Positions 9,401 to 18,192 of a stretch of DNA of 39,301 nt are shown piece after piece. Position numbers and translations under genes: made by a program. Source of the DNA: Candidatus Cloacimonadota bacterium (lineage in GTDB: Bacteria; Cloacimonadota; Cloacimonadia; Cloacimonadales; TCS61); contig JAIPGP010000028.1 in the NCBI GenBank assembly GCA_021735645.1, positions 1 through 39,301 on the forward strand, written 5' to 3'. Every line of letters begins with the position of its first letter. Positions within the stretch are counted from its first letter, which is position 1. Under the pieces are notes generated by a model. It was given only the letters and a program-made list of their open reading frames with translations, was not told the DNA's origin and made no database searches.

Positions 9401-12400
9401 ACAGAAAATAATAAGAAACTGGATACAGAAGACCTTGATAACAATGGAGAATTGAACGATTCGGATGTGTATTTTGAGTATTCGGTAACCTTGGAGGATA
9501 CGGTATTTCTGGAGAATGTGTATAATGGCTGGTATTTATACCGGATACCCATTGATGACGAGGAAAATTTCCGGGAAGTGAGTAATAAGAATATATCACC
9601 TGATCTGGAACGGGTAAGTTTTGCGAGGGTATGGTTTGAAGTAGAAGAGGAAACTCGAATTAAGATAGTAAATGTAGATATGATAGGTAATAAATGGGAA
9701 TCAAACTTTATTCGTGATGACCAGGAGAATATCATCAGTGAATATGAACTGGAAAACAAACGTGAAAAGATGCAGGTGAGTATCATTGATAATCAAAAAA
9801 GTCTGCATTACACACCAGCACCGGGTTCTGTGATCAAACAAAGTGGTGAAGAGACGCTGGAGCAGTCCTTATATATAGATTTTACAAATCTTCAGTCGTC
9901 ACATCATGGTCTGGTTCGCCAGAAATTTCAGGATTCATACAATTTTCTGAATTATAATCGGATCAGGTTTTGGGTGTATTCCGAGAAGCCGGAAAATATG
10001 ACAGCAGATCAACCTCATGATCTGATAATTCGGATAGGAGCAGACTCAACGAATTATTATGAAGTGACTTATCCCTTAGACAGCAGTGATTATCAGGTAG
10101 AAATGGATAAAGACAGCTGGATCAACCTTGATCTTGATTTTGCCTTACTAACATATCTGAAGTCACCTGATCTGGAAGACAGCAGTTATGTGCAAGAAAG
10201 TGATTATCTGAGTTATTATTATCATGATGATATGCGGATAGAAATGCACAAGGAACCCACTTTGAGCAATATCAAAGAGGTTAGTCTGGGTGTGGAAAAT
10301 AATGGAGATGCACCATTCTCAGGTCGAGTATATTTTGATGATATCCGTGTCGCAGAACCATATAATGATGTTGGCTATGCCGCGAGAGGCACGGTGAATC
10401 TGCAAATGGCAGATTTTGCCAGTCTGGATATTAATACAGAATGGAAAACTGATAACTTTCAAAATAGTGCGACGCGACAAAGTACAGTACCTAATACGGA
10501 AAAAATTCAATCTTTAAATATAAATGGTAATGTAAATCTTCATAAATTCTTTCCCGCCCAGTGGGGAGTAAATCTGCCACTGGCTTTAAGTCGGCAGGAG
10601 AACCATAAAGTTGCCAGATTTATGAACAGAAGTGATATTTTATGGGAATATCTGAATGACGAGGACAAGGAACGGGAGCAGAGTCATTTCCTGAAATATC
10701 GGGCAGATTTGACACTGGGTCTGAATAAATCACCCAATACGAGCTGGAAGCTCTGGAACGGATTTGTGGATAAGACTTTTAAGGCAACAACTTTAAGCGG
10801 TTATATAGAGAAGAAATTTGATGTGAAGCCGGCGTCCGCGGATACTACCTTGACGTATCAGGTGAAACATGCCTATAAATTGACTATTCCCAAAGATAAA
10901 GTGGGGATAGGAATATTGAAAAATTATAAGTTCTATCTGATACCTCAATCATATACCAGCAGTTTGACTTATAAAGCGGAATTACCTGAGGGACGGCGTT
11001 GGAGCTGGAAAACTTATGGAGATAGTGCCCATTGGGAGTTGACTCCGAATGTGATCAATACCAAGACTTTAACCACCTCATCAAGCGTGAAGTATGATAT
11101 CCTGACTGATTTCACTTCGGATTACAGCTTAAAAACCACGCGGGATATGATGCTGGAGAAATATTGGCAGGACTATAATATAGGAACCGAAAAGACCCGT
11201 GACCAGACAATTAATCTCTCTTATAGTCCCAAGTATCTCAGTAATATTTTATCCTATAGTTCGACCTTAAAGATCAAATACAGCGATAAAACCAATAAAA
11301 GGACATATAATAGTGATGAAGATGATTATTACTATCAGGGTGGAGTAGATCGGGATTTTGGCACCAGGCTGACATTGAAGAACCATGATGTAATGATGAG
11401 TTTTGTGAACTGGGTCTGGAAAGATGCACCAGCCGGTAAAGACCAGGGTAGTGAAAAGCCAGGCAAGCCGGGAGCAGGAGCTGGGAAAACGGAGGAAGAT
11501 TCTAAAGGTGGATTAAATCCAGATAAGTTTGAGAATCCAGAAGAGAAATTTCATCCAGATGAGATGCGATTGCCTGAAAACGAGCTGCGTCAACCTGATG
11601 AGAATCAGCTAGCAGAAGATGAGAAGAGAAAAGAAGCTGAATTAACCGGTAGAGAACCGGAAAAGGGTGAAGCTGGCAGCGAAAAACAGGGTGAAGTAGC
11701 TGGTGAGGAAACCGAGCCCGTGGTAAAGGTGAATTTAATTAAAGCAGCGGTGGAATATATCAGCGGATTAGAGAATTTGAACATAGATTTTGATAACAGC
11801 TACAGTACAGATTATGACGATCTAAAACAGCGACCTTCGCTGGAATATCAGTTGGGATTTCCACATATACTCACGGAAGAAGACACTGAAGACAGCACAG
11901 GCGCTAATATAGAAAAAGAAATAACCATGCGTCAAGACATCAATGGTGTGAGTGTATCGACTGGCTTCCCGATCTGGCGTAATTTGACAACCAGCTTGAG
12001 CTTTGACTGGCAGATATCGCAGAAATACACTAGCTCTACAACCCAGACAATAACCACAAATTTTCCTAATGTGCGGGTAACATTGAGTGATTTCCAGAAT
12101 CTTCTGGGAATCAGCGAAATACTTAAAAGCAGTTCCTTAACTTCCAGTTATGCAGTTACCAATAAACAAACAGGAGTAGTGGACTGGGAGAAGCCCACTT
12201 CTGAAGAGCAATCGCTTAGTTTTAGTCCGCTTCTTTCGTGGCAGGGAAACTGGATAAAGGACATCACTTCCAGATTTAACCTGAATCATTCACAATCAGA
12301 AATTATCCAGTATCAGGAGCAGGGAAACATCGTTCGCAATTCTACGAATCAATCAGCGACAATGGATTTGAGCTGGTCATTTTCGGCTGAGAAGGGTTTG

Positions 12401-12682
12401 AAACTGCCCTTGATGAAGAAACGTTTTTATATCAAGAACGAAGCAACCTTGAGTTTGAATGCTACTTACAGTAAGAGCTGGAGTACACGTATTGGCTATG
12501 ATAATGAAACGCAGAAAGATGAAGATCAGATGAATTTCAGTTTGAGACCTCAGATTTCATATGATTTTTCTAAGAGCATTACTGCCGGTTTGACTAGTGA
12601 GTATAAAATAAATAACAATAATAAGGCAAACAATAAATTGACGACCTTCAGTTTATCGATGTGGGTAGAGATAATTTTTTAG
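6443..12682 (+). CDS. sprA: SprA-family giant outer-membrane protein (type IX secretion translocon type)
   Basis: Protein of about 2,079 residues. In Bacteroidota, SprA (SovP) is the very large outer-membrane barrel through which type IX secretion substrates leave the cell. The signature appears early, with GSLSLDGSEKITIGGS and KGLFGVKTDMEFGNLHVT, followed by thousands of residues of alternating beta-strand pattern. A basic n-region and hydrophobic stretch (MLLIAIFLMGSLKA) form the export signal. The ATG at 6443 is used; an internal ATG at 6497 is possible, and neither has a strong ribosome site. Distinctive features are a dockerin-like calcium loop (DTNGDGVVNGED) near residue 553, a very Asp/Glu/Gly/Asn-rich stretch around 912-1013, and a charged Pro/Glu/Lys linker around 1660-1762. 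No other type IX genes are in the window. Confidence 0.88.
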   Translation: MNHSQSGKRARWFVVRSSMLLIAIFLMGSLKANTFPIKYYLTGLPKVENAELDLLKIPAGLSMVRNQAIIFREMKTKTEVEIDQELERVYFVVSWGSITNLYPRYSMSYSSYFKQVFRKVFRDELFTNSKELLAEKERSSGQGLIGDFTFKLPAAARKSKIVRGILGNQAGSLSLDGSEKITIGGSSSKSNRTTDESGDNRDFDLTMKQELNLRLRGKIGEKISVNVSHQSSSDDSFTPTNDVVEISYEGTEDEVIKSIEGGNIALALTGSQYISYSASSKGLFGVKTDMEFGNLHVTAILGKDEAQKDQQKWNGNSRPDSTAYASDRYDKFRFYFITDPRYLYTLYGDAGDTEVAGVDYPAGWEGNAIRTNGGRWIMKAGADDLLPVGGTLHVYFDDGTSNNEGLTLDGINLYDPSDDNIYSFTELVEGTDFTFDYNMGLLYINRTITKLHALGVAYQLSDGTLVGHRTAEYNPIEVKIIKKHNQSLEEDPDYWKLEARNIYSFGEGIQSEGFELYVYDDLSADGTQTITCPAEYSTPLPAGTSYNEYLRLDTNGDGVVNGEDETVSLASGYLTFAFLEPFRGVGDGIIYEKDRVNYDEIHLKIVVKGKVSNDQITLVPNILPGSVTIKLGEGATERELKENVDYIVDNEFGIITFMIAEARDPDAVLNITYNYKSIFTVDSKTLAGFRADWDYSDNFNIGATFVYQDEQVKEDHPKIGSENKTLILSAIDSRMEYELPYLTKFIDWLPLIATDEDSKLTISGEAAMSLPKVYGNPDNPEEAYLDDMEAIQESFPLGVVRSGWSPASKPYDTNLAKALPNWYNPQNIYRKDVYDPESLTSDEEDEEIQVIALKLRPPNIHSPGVNNRYWGGLMKYVGNQIDFSTKKYLEVLVKVDSLSQNQSPVVMHIDIGDINEDFYTDFGGEGVLNTEDGKNGGVSDGQLDIYDNVDEDIGLDGIADGEPGDDPEDNYDGDKDDEEDYPEINGTENNKKLDTEDLDNNGELNDSDVYFEYSVTLEDTVFLENVYNGWYLYRIPIDDEENFREVSNKNISPDLERVSFARVWFEVEEETRIKIVNVDMIGNKWESNFIRDDQENIISEYELENKREKMQVSIIDNQKSLHYTPAPGSVIKQSGEETLEQSLYIDFTNLQSSHHGLVRQKFQDSYNFLNYNRIRFWVYSEKPENMTADQPHDLIIRIGADSTNYYEVTYPLDSSDYQVEMDKDSWINLDLDFALLTYLKSPDLEDSSYVQESDYLSYYYHDDMRIEMHKEPTLSNIKEVSLGVENNGDAPFSGRVYFDDIRVAEPYNDVGYAARGTVNLQMADFASLDINTEWKTDNFQNSATRQSTVPNTEKIQSLNINGNVNLHKFFPAQWGVNLPLALSRQENHKVARFMNRSDILWEYLNDEDKEREQSHFLKYRADLTLGLNKSPNTSWKLWNGFVDKTFKATTLSGYIEKKFDVKPASADTTLTYQVKHAYKLTIPKDKVGIGILKNYKFYLIPQSYTSSLTYKAELPEGRRWSWKTYGDSAHWELTPNVINTKTLTTSSSVKYDILTDFTSDYSLKTTRDMMLEKYWQDYNIGTEKTRDQTINLSYSPKYLSNILSYSSTLKIKYSDKTNKRTYNSDEDDYYYQGGVDRDFGTRLTLKNHDVMMSFVNWVWKDAPAGKDQGSEKPGKPGAGAGKTEEDSKGGLNPDKFENPEEKFHPDEMRLPENELRQPDENQLAEDEKRKEAELTGREPEKGEAGSEKQGEVAGEETEPVVKVNLIKAAVEYISGLENLNIDFDNSYSTDYDDLKQRPSLEYQLGFPHILTEEDTEDSTGANIEKEITMRQDINGVSVSTGFPIWRNLTTSLSFDWQISQKYTSSTTQTITTNFPNVRVTLSDFQNLLGISEILKSSSLTSSYAVTNKQTGVVDWEKPTSEEQSLSFSPLLSWQGNWIKDITSRFNLNHSQSEIIQYQEQGNIVRNSTNQSATMDLSWSFSAEKGLKLPLMKKRFYIKNEATLSLNATYSKSWSTRIGYDNETQKDEDQMNFSLRPQISYDFSKSITAGLTSEYKINNNNKANNKLTTFSLSMWVEIIF

Positions 12683-12709
12683 TTGGATAGCAGGAGAAAA
12701 ATCTTTTAC

Positions 12710-12738
12710 TTGACAACATGTGAAGAAAGCGCAATAAA
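12710..12738 (+). promoter_or_regulatory. Weak candidate promoter upstream of mlaD
   Basis: TTGACA at 12710-12715 is a perfect -35 hexamer. It is followed 17 bases later by AATAAA (four of six matches to TATAAT). It lies in the 103-base gap between sprA and mlaD and could give the lipid-transport genes their own start. Confidence 0.25.
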
Positions 12739-12785
12739 AAAAACTGGAAAGAAAAACCATCCCTGCGAAGGGAACTGGAGATATT

Positions 12786-13718
12786 ATGGTAGGACGAGCG
12801 CAAAAGATACGGTTAGGGATATTTGTTACTATCCTGTCGTTGCTATTGTTTGCTGCAATAGTGTTCATTGCCGGCGAAAAACTGATGGAGAAATGGGATT
12901 ACTACTATATAACCTATCTGGACGTTTCTGTCAATGGCTTGCAGGTGGGTGGTCAGGTACGGTATCATGGAATAGAGGTTGGTAAAGTTGAAGACATTAA
13001 AATTTCATCTGAAGACGTAACCAAAGTAAGAGTCAAGATCAGTATCACTGCCGGAACACCGATTAAAACTGATGTGGAAGCACATCTGGTGCTGGTGGGA
13101 ATTACTGGGCTAAAAATCGTGGAATTAACCGGTGGCAGCAATGAAGCCGCTTCTTTAAAACCTGGCAGCGAGATCACTCCGGGAATCTCTGTACTGGACA
13201 ATATTACAGGCAAGGCTGAGGTGATGGCAGAAAAGCTGGAAATGATTATGAATAATATCCTGGAGATCACCAATACAGAAAACCAGCAGAAATTATCCTC
13301 AATCCTTAGCAGTGTCGATACTATTTTAATCGCTAATCAGGAACCGATAGAACATATTGTAGTCAATCTTGACAGCACCACAGCCGAGTTAACCCAGATG
13401 CTGCATACTACTAATGAAGTTCTCCTTCGCATAAACTCGATAATTCAATCAGGTGAAGTGGATACCATGCTAAGCAACTTTGAGACGGTATCAGCACAAT
13501 TAGCAGAATTAAATTTAGTTGAATTAGTTAATGATACAAATATTATGATCAGTCAAATAAATCAGACAGTTAAAAAAATAGACCTCTCATTTGTAAAGAA
13601 TCAGCAGGATGTATTAGATATGATAGAATCTCTGCGAGAAGCAGCCAGTTATCTGGAAGATTTTTCCAGACGGATATCTGAAGACCCCACGTTGTTATTA
13701 AGAAACAGGCGAAATTAA
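12786..13718 (+). CDS. mlaD: MlaD/MCE-domain periplasmic lipid-binding protein
   Basis: Protein of 310 residues. One N-terminal membrane helix (about residues 10-32) anchors it in the inner membrane. An MCE domain (about 40-120) follows, recognisable from GLQVGGQVRYHGIEVGKV and the GLKIVELTGG segment. The long C-terminal part is helical and coiled-coil-like and ends in DPTLLLRNR, a tail common in FCB MlaD proteins. MCE proteins form hexameric rings that pass phospholipids to or from the MlaE-MlaF ABC complex. A GGAG ribosome site precedes the ATG. The mlaE and mlaF genes follow, which supports the assignment. Confidence 0.92.
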   Translation: MVGRAQKIRLGIFVTILSLLLFAAIVFIAGEKLMEKWDYYYITYLDVSVNGLQVGGQVRYHGIEVGKVEDIKISSEDVTKVRVKISITAGTPIKTDVEAHLVLVGITGLKIVELTGGSNEAASLKPGSEITPGISVLDNITGKAEVMAEKLEMIMNNILEITNTENQQKLSSILSSVDTILIANQEPIEHIVVNLDSTTAELTQMLHTTNEVLLRINSIIQSGEVDTMLSNFETVSAQLAELNLVELVNDTNIMISQINQTVKKIDLSFVKNQQDVLDMIESLREAASYLEDFSRRISEDPTLLLRNRRN

Positions 13719-13732
13719 GGCAGGATAGAATT

Positions 13733-15898
13733 ATGCGAATTAATAAGAAATATTTATCAGTAATTGTTTTATTAGTTTTTCTGGCAGGTTGCAGTGTGAG
13801 TGAGATGATGGAGAAGCAGTATTACATATTTGATTATAATAATCATGATGAAAGAACAGACTTGTTTCAGGATAACGCTCTGCCATATTCAGTGATCATC
13901 CAGGATGCTCGAATTTCTCAAACTTATACCCGTAAGCAGATAGTTAAAAGGCATTATGGACCTCAGATACGTTATATGGATTATCAACTGTGGGGGGTCA
14001 GATTGCAAGATGCTATTCCTGATCTAGTAACAAAGCGGATTAATAGATATAACATTTTTGACAGCGCAGATCGAACCATGACAGTTGATTACCCTGATTA
14101 TCAAATCAATATTGCCATAAATAATCTGGAAATTTATGAAACTGCCTATCTTTCGGAGGCACATCTGAATATTGAGTTTTCCTTTATGAAAATGAATGAA
14201 GCAGGTAAAGAAATTCCTGAAGCAGATATTACCTATAATATCGACCGAACTGCCCGAATTCAGAAGGATGATATAGAGGCATTCGTCCAGAAAGTGAATG
14301 AAATGATCCTCCATGAAACAGATAATTTTATTGTCCGGATTCTCAACAAATTTACCGGTTTTAAAGAACTGCAGGAGACCGAAAAAAGCGCAGTCTCAAG
14401 ATATGAGGAAGTAGATTATTCGGCAGAAGTAATCGGTGATACAATCTCAACTGATGAGCGGGGGATAGGTTTATTATATCTGCCAAATCTTTCCGGTGAA
14501 GAAAACGAACCTTATTATTATGTATATGGCAAAAATGGAGAAATGGCAGGAAGTGCCAGGATGGGTGAAGAATTACCCCTTAGGGAAGGAATATATAATG
14601 TGGAATATGGCTCAATGCGAGAGTCACGGATGATGTCAAAGAAAGTTGATATTAAGCCTCGCTGGCGCTATAATGTAGAACCTGACTGGGGTTGCCTGAT
14701 CGTGGATGTGATGGATGAACAGCGTAATTATGTAAAAGTAAGTTATACTATTTATGATAATGAAGATGGTTTTGATTATGGTATTGATTATCCGGCAGAT
14801 GTAAATCTGGGAGAAAAAACAAACATCTGGGTGCTGAAACCAGGCACATATAAGGTGACTTTAAACAGTGAATCCTTTAATTCATACAGGAACTTTACCA
14901 CTATTGAAGTAATGGAAAATGTCTGCCAGCGTCTGTCACTGGTGGTGGAAGAAGAAGAGAATACGGGGATTTACTCGCTCATAGGAGCCGGAGTGCTTAA
15001 TGAAGCAGATTCTAAAAAGAGGAATACTAACTGGGCTCTTGGCAGTGCCATTCACATGAATGTAAATTTAAATACGAATAACTCTGAGAATAGAGATGAA
15101 ACCAAGCTATCAATTAACGTAAATGCCCAGCTTGATAATTCTGCTTATTATAACAGGGAAAGATTACAGTATTCTCTTAAAAATCTGGTAGAACTTGGTA
15201 CTAATAAAGATGAAGATAATGCTCAGTTCCGGGTTGATCTGGATGATTTTGATCTCAAGAACACTGTAATTTTTAATGTGATCTCTGTTTTCGGATTTTA
15301 TGGCAGGTTTGATCTAAATACACATTTCTTCCCTGTTCAAGACTATGATGTTAATTATATAAAAATCTCTACAAGCGGCGATACTTTATCGATGGGAAAT
15401 TATGCCAGTACTATAGATACCAGTCCCTCCTTTTTCCCCATGATCCTCAAAGAAGGATTTGGTCTCAATTTCCAGTTCCTTAATACTGCCAGATCAAATA
15501 TGAATCTCCGGGTGGGTCTCGGTTCCCGACAGGACCTTCGGAATAATGTCTTTTCCAATTCTTCAGAATGGACGGATTCTCTTTCTGTTCCGGAAACAAC
15601 TTACCGGATATATACAGAGGAGGAATCGAGTTATTATGAAGGTATTGAAGCCTCGCTAGTGGGAGACCTTCAAATTCTCAGAAATGTCAATTATTCCCTT
15701 ACTGCTGATTTTCTTTTTCCATTTGATGCCGCTAAAAATTATACAATGGACCTGGAAAATATTTTCAATGTAAAGCTGTTTAAATATATTTCTCTTGATT
15801 ACCGGCTCAAGTTTTATTCAAAGGAATCGGAAGCTCAGGCAGATTATATTACAACCCAACAAAGTCTCTTTCTTAGATTCACTTATCTATTACGTTAA
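13733..15898 (+). CDS. Lipoprotein with PqiC-like (ABC auxiliary) N-terminus and predicted outer-membrane barrel C-terminus
   Basis: Protein of 721 residues. The signal peptide ends in the lipobox LAGC, so Cys20 would be acylated. Residues about 25-215 resemble the PqiC/ABC-transport auxiliary lipoprotein family: YYIFDY after the lipobox, then PYSVIIQDARIS, TYTRKQIVKRH and YMDYQLWGVRLQDAIP. Residues about 230-405 are beta-rich with PEGA-like turns (LKPGTYKVTLNS). Residues about 430-721 alternate polar and apolar strands with aromatic girdles and end in FLRFTYLLR, as expected for an outer-membrane barrel, possibly DUF3078-like. PqiC-type proteins normally stop near 190 residues, so this is a fusion. 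It lies 14 bases after mlaD and 5 before mlaE, so it probably is the outer-membrane end of this transporter. The N-terminal match is moderately sure; the barrel is inferred from pattern. Confidence 0.7.
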   Translation: MRINKKYLSVIVLLVFLAGCSVSEMMEKQYYIFDYNNHDERTDLFQDNALPYSVIIQDARISQTYTRKQIVKRHYGPQIRYMDYQLWGVRLQDAIPDLVTKRINRYNIFDSADRTMTVDYPDYQINIAINNLEIYETAYLSEAHLNIEFSFMKMNEAGKEIPEADITYNIDRTARIQKDDIEAFVQKVNEMILHETDNFIVRILNKFTGFKELQETEKSAVSRYEEVDYSAEVIGDTISTDERGIGLLYLPNLSGEENEPYYYVYGKNGEMAGSARMGEELPLREGIYNVEYGSMRESRMMSKKVDIKPRWRYNVEPDWGCLIVDVMDEQRNYVKVSYTIYDNEDGFDYGIDYPADVNLGEKTNIWVLKPGTYKVTLNSESFNSYRNFTTIEVMENVCQRLSLVVEEEENTGIYSLIGAGVLNEADSKKRNTNWALGSAIHMNVNLNTNNSENRDETKLSINVNAQLDNSAYYNRERLQYSLKNLVELGTNKDEDNAQFRVDLDDFDLKNTVIFNVISVFGFYGRFDLNTHFFPVQDYDVNYIKISTSGDTLSMGNYASTIDTSPSFFPMILKEGFGLNFQFLNTARSNMNLRVGLGSRQDLRNNVFSNSSEWTDSLSVPETTYRIYTEEESSYYEGIEASLVGDLQILRNVNYSLTADFLFPFDAAKNYTMDLENIFNVKLFKYISLDYRLKFYSKESEAQADYITTQQSLFLRFTYLLR

Positions 15899-15903
15899 GA
15901 ACA

Positions 15904-16968
15904 ATGATAATATCTGAATCCACATTAAGTTTTGAGGGAGCTCTTAATAAGGAATCCATTCCTGATATAATGAAGGAATTTGTAAAAGTCCCATTAAGTG
16001 GGATCAGAAATTTTGATCTCAAACTGGTGGACGAAATAGACAGCTCGGGAGTTGTTTTTATTGATTACCTGCGTACGCGGTTTCCCGATGCCAGCTTTGA
16101 AAATATATCGCCGGAGGTTGAGCATACCCTTAATGCTTTTCAAGGCGGATTAAAAGATGATATAAAACAGCCGGTAATACCGGGATATTTTGAAAGAACC
16201 GGAGAACTCATCTTCCAGACTTTGCAGCAATCCCGGAAAGTTATGTATTTGCTTTCAGATATATTATACTGGTCAGTAGTAGGGATTTTTAACCATAAAG
16301 GTCAAAGAAAGGATTCTGTAATTCAGCAGATGCTTCTCATTGGCATTGATGCTATTCCCATTATTGCCCTTCTATCTTTCATACTGGGTCTTATTCTGGC
16401 ACTGCAATCTGCTGCTCAACTTCACCAGTTCGGGGCAGATATATATCTGGCAGACCTTATTTCTGTTACTATGGTCTCAGAAATGGGACCAATTCTCACG
16501 GCAATAATGGTTTCCGGCAGAAGCGGTTCCGCTATTGCCTCGGAAATAGCTACAATGACAGTTACCGAAGAGATTGATGCGCTCAAAATGATGGCTCTCA
16601 ATCCTATCAGGTTTGTGGTTGTTCCCAAATTCCATGCTATGACGATCTGTATGCCATTACTTGTTACTTTATCAATGTTTGTGGGTATTCTGGGCGGTGC
16701 GATAATTGGTTTTTATTATCTTGATATTGCCCCGGGTTTATTCTGGTCTCGGGTTTTTAGCGTTATTTCGTTTCGCGATTTCTCCATTGCTTTGGGCAAG
16801 AGTATTGTTTTCTCCTGGGTCATTGTTATTATTGGTGTATATTATGGGCTAAACGTAAAAGGTGGGGCAGAAGGTGTAGGAAAAGTTACTACGGCTTCAG
16901 TAGTTGCCTCCATTTTCTGGATCATTGTTCTGGATGCTGTCAACAGTATGATTTTTTATTATAATTAA
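15904..16968 (+). CDS. mlaE: MlaE-type lipid ABC permease with an N-terminal STAS domain
   Basis: Protein of 354 residues against about 260 for stand-alone MlaE. The extra N-terminus (about residues 1-85) looks like a STAS domain, with VDEIDSSGVVFIDYL matching the STAS serine loop. In Escherichia coli this role is filled by the separate protein MlaB. The permease core is typical, with ALQSAAQLHQFGAD, the cytoplasmic coupling region MVSGRSGSAIASEIATM and EIDALKMMALNP, and about five membrane helices. It dimerises and works with MlaF. The start lies 5 bases after the preceding stop and the end 1 base before mlaF, so the genes are co-transcribed. Confidence 0.95.
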   Translation: MIISESTLSFEGALNKESIPDIMKEFVKVPLSGIRNFDLKLVDEIDSSGVVFIDYLRTRFPDASFENISPEVEHTLNAFQGGLKDDIKQPVIPGYFERTGELIFQTLQQSRKVMYLLSDILYWSVVGIFNHKGQRKDSVIQQMLLIGIDAIPIIALLSFILGLILALQSAAQLHQFGADIYLADLISVTMVSEMGPILTAIMVSGRSGSAIASEIATMTVTEEIDALKMMALNPIRFVVVPKFHAMTICMPLLVTLSMFVGILGGAIIGFYYLDIAPGLFWSRVFSVISFRDFSIALGKSIVFSWVIVIIGVYYGLNVKGGAEGVGKVTTASVVASIFWIIVLDAVNSMIFYYN

Positions 16969-16969
16969 G

Positions 16970-17713
16970 ATGAATAATAATATTATAGAAGTTCGCAATT
17001 TAATCGCCAGATATGGTGAGAAAGTCATTCTTGATAATATCAGTGTAGATATCAAAGCTGGTGAAATTACCGTGATTCTGGGTAGCAGTGGTTGTGGAAA
17101 AACCACACTTCTCAAGAATATCCTCAGGCTTTATGAACCTTATTCCGGCAGCGTGAAGATTTTTGATGAAGAAATAACCTCTATGGATGAGCTGGAATAT
17201 AATAAAGTACTCAAACGAATTGGTGTACTTTTCCAGGGTGGAGCTTTACTGAACTCTATTTCTGTTGCCGAAAACCTGGCAATTCCTCTGGAACAGCACA
17301 CCAAGTTACCTCCTGAGATCATGGAAAGGATAATAAATTTAAAACTTGACCTGGTTAACCTTGCTTATGCTAAATATCTAAGTCCTTCAGAGCTTTCTGG
17401 TGGGATGAAGAAGCGGGTTGCTCTAGCCCGGGCTATTACACTTGACCCTGAATTACTGTTTTGCGATGAACCTTCGGCGGGATTAGACCCCATCACCAGT
17501 GCCAGCCTGGATAAACTAATTCTTAATCTTAAACAGAAACTGAAGATGTCTATTGTCATAGTTACTCATGAACTTGCCAGCATTCATCGCATTGCCGATT
17601 CCATAATCTTTTTGCATAAAGGCAAACTGCTCTATCATGGCAGCCTTAAAGATGCCGGTAATGCCAATATTCCAGAAATAGATGAATTCTTTGAGACAGG
17701 GAAATTCGATTGA
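16970..17713 (+). CDS. mlaF: MlaF-type ABC transporter ATPase
   Basis: Protein of 247 residues with a complete ABC nucleotide-binding domain: Walker A GSSGCGKTT (residues 38-46), a Q-loop (LFQGGALL), signature LSGGMKKRVALARA, Walker B LLFCDEPSAGLDP and the H-loop VTHEL. It powers phospholipid movement through MlaE. It starts 1 base after mlaE and overlaps the next gene by 4 bases. Confidence 0.96.
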   Translation: MNNNIIEVRNLIARYGEKVILDNISVDIKAGEITVILGSSGCGKTTLLKNILRLYEPYSGSVKIFDEEITSMDELEYNKVLKRIGVLFQGGALLNSISVAENLAIPLEQHTKLPPEIMERIINLKLDLVNLAYAKYLSPSELSGGMKKRVALARAITLDPELLFCDEPSAGLDPITSASLDKLILNLKQKLKMSIVIVTHELASIHRIADSIIFLHKGKLLYHGSLKDAGNANIPEIDEFFETGKFD

Positions 17714-18192
17714 AACAAAAGCTGCTGCTGCCCCGTTTCCTGCTGCGTGAGAACCTGTCAAAACTGGCAAGAAATCTGCGGTTTCTAGGTTATGATAGTG
17801 CAATATATAAGCAGATCAGTTTCGATAATTTTAAACGGATTGCGGCCAGAGATAAGCGGATAATACTCACAAGATCTCATCAGGAAGCTCACGCAAAATC
17901 TGATCTTAAGATCATTCTGATAAATTCTGATCAGGTAGATGAACAAGTGCAGGAAATCAGCTCAATCCTGAAGTTTGATCCAGTATTTATTTTCTCCCGC
18001 TGCTCGCTCTGCAATAAAATACTTTACGAGATTGCTAAGGAAAAAATAATAAACTCCGTTCCTGAGTATGTACTGACACATCACTCCCATTTTCGGATTT
18101 GCCGCTTTTGCGGGCATATCTACTGGGAGGGAGATCATTATCAGGCGATACACAGGCGTATGAAAAATCTGGTTGAGGATGGAAAGTCATGA
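17710..18192 (+). CDS. Mut7-C domain protein with zinc ribbon, apparently missing catalytic acids
   Basis: Protein of 160 residues starting at a TTG that overlaps the mlaF stop (TTGA); no better start is present. The N-terminal part follows the Mut7-C (PIN-like RNase) pattern, with LSKLARNLRFLGYD and RIILTRS. The C-terminus carries two CxxC pairs (CSLCNK and CRFCGH) that would bind zinc. Usual family members have an Asp where this protein has Arg (RFLLREN in place of FLVDxxL) and another Asp at the end of LTRD, here Ser. The fold is probably kept but nuclease activity may be lost. It overlaps the next gene by 4 bases (ATGA). A role linked to the neighbouring lipid genes is not evident. Confidence 0.75.
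   Translation: MKQKLLLPRFLLRENLSKLARNLRFLGYDSAIYKQISFDNFKRIAARDKRIILTRSHQEAHAKSDLKIILINSDQVDEQVQEISSILKFDPVFIFSRCSLCNKILYEIAKEKIINSVPEYVLTHHSHFRICRFCGHIYWEGDHYQAIHRRMKNLVEDGKS

Noticed and set aside
8727-9786. Three antisense frames of 134-141 codons inside sprA
   Set aside because: They are shadows of the Asp/Glu-rich coding stretch, with His/Pro/Ser/Tyr-biased translations and no conserved motif.
12683-12985. 100-codon plus-strand frame overlapping the mlaD start
   Set aside because: It conflicts with the clear MlaD reading frame and has no recognisable domain or ribosome site.
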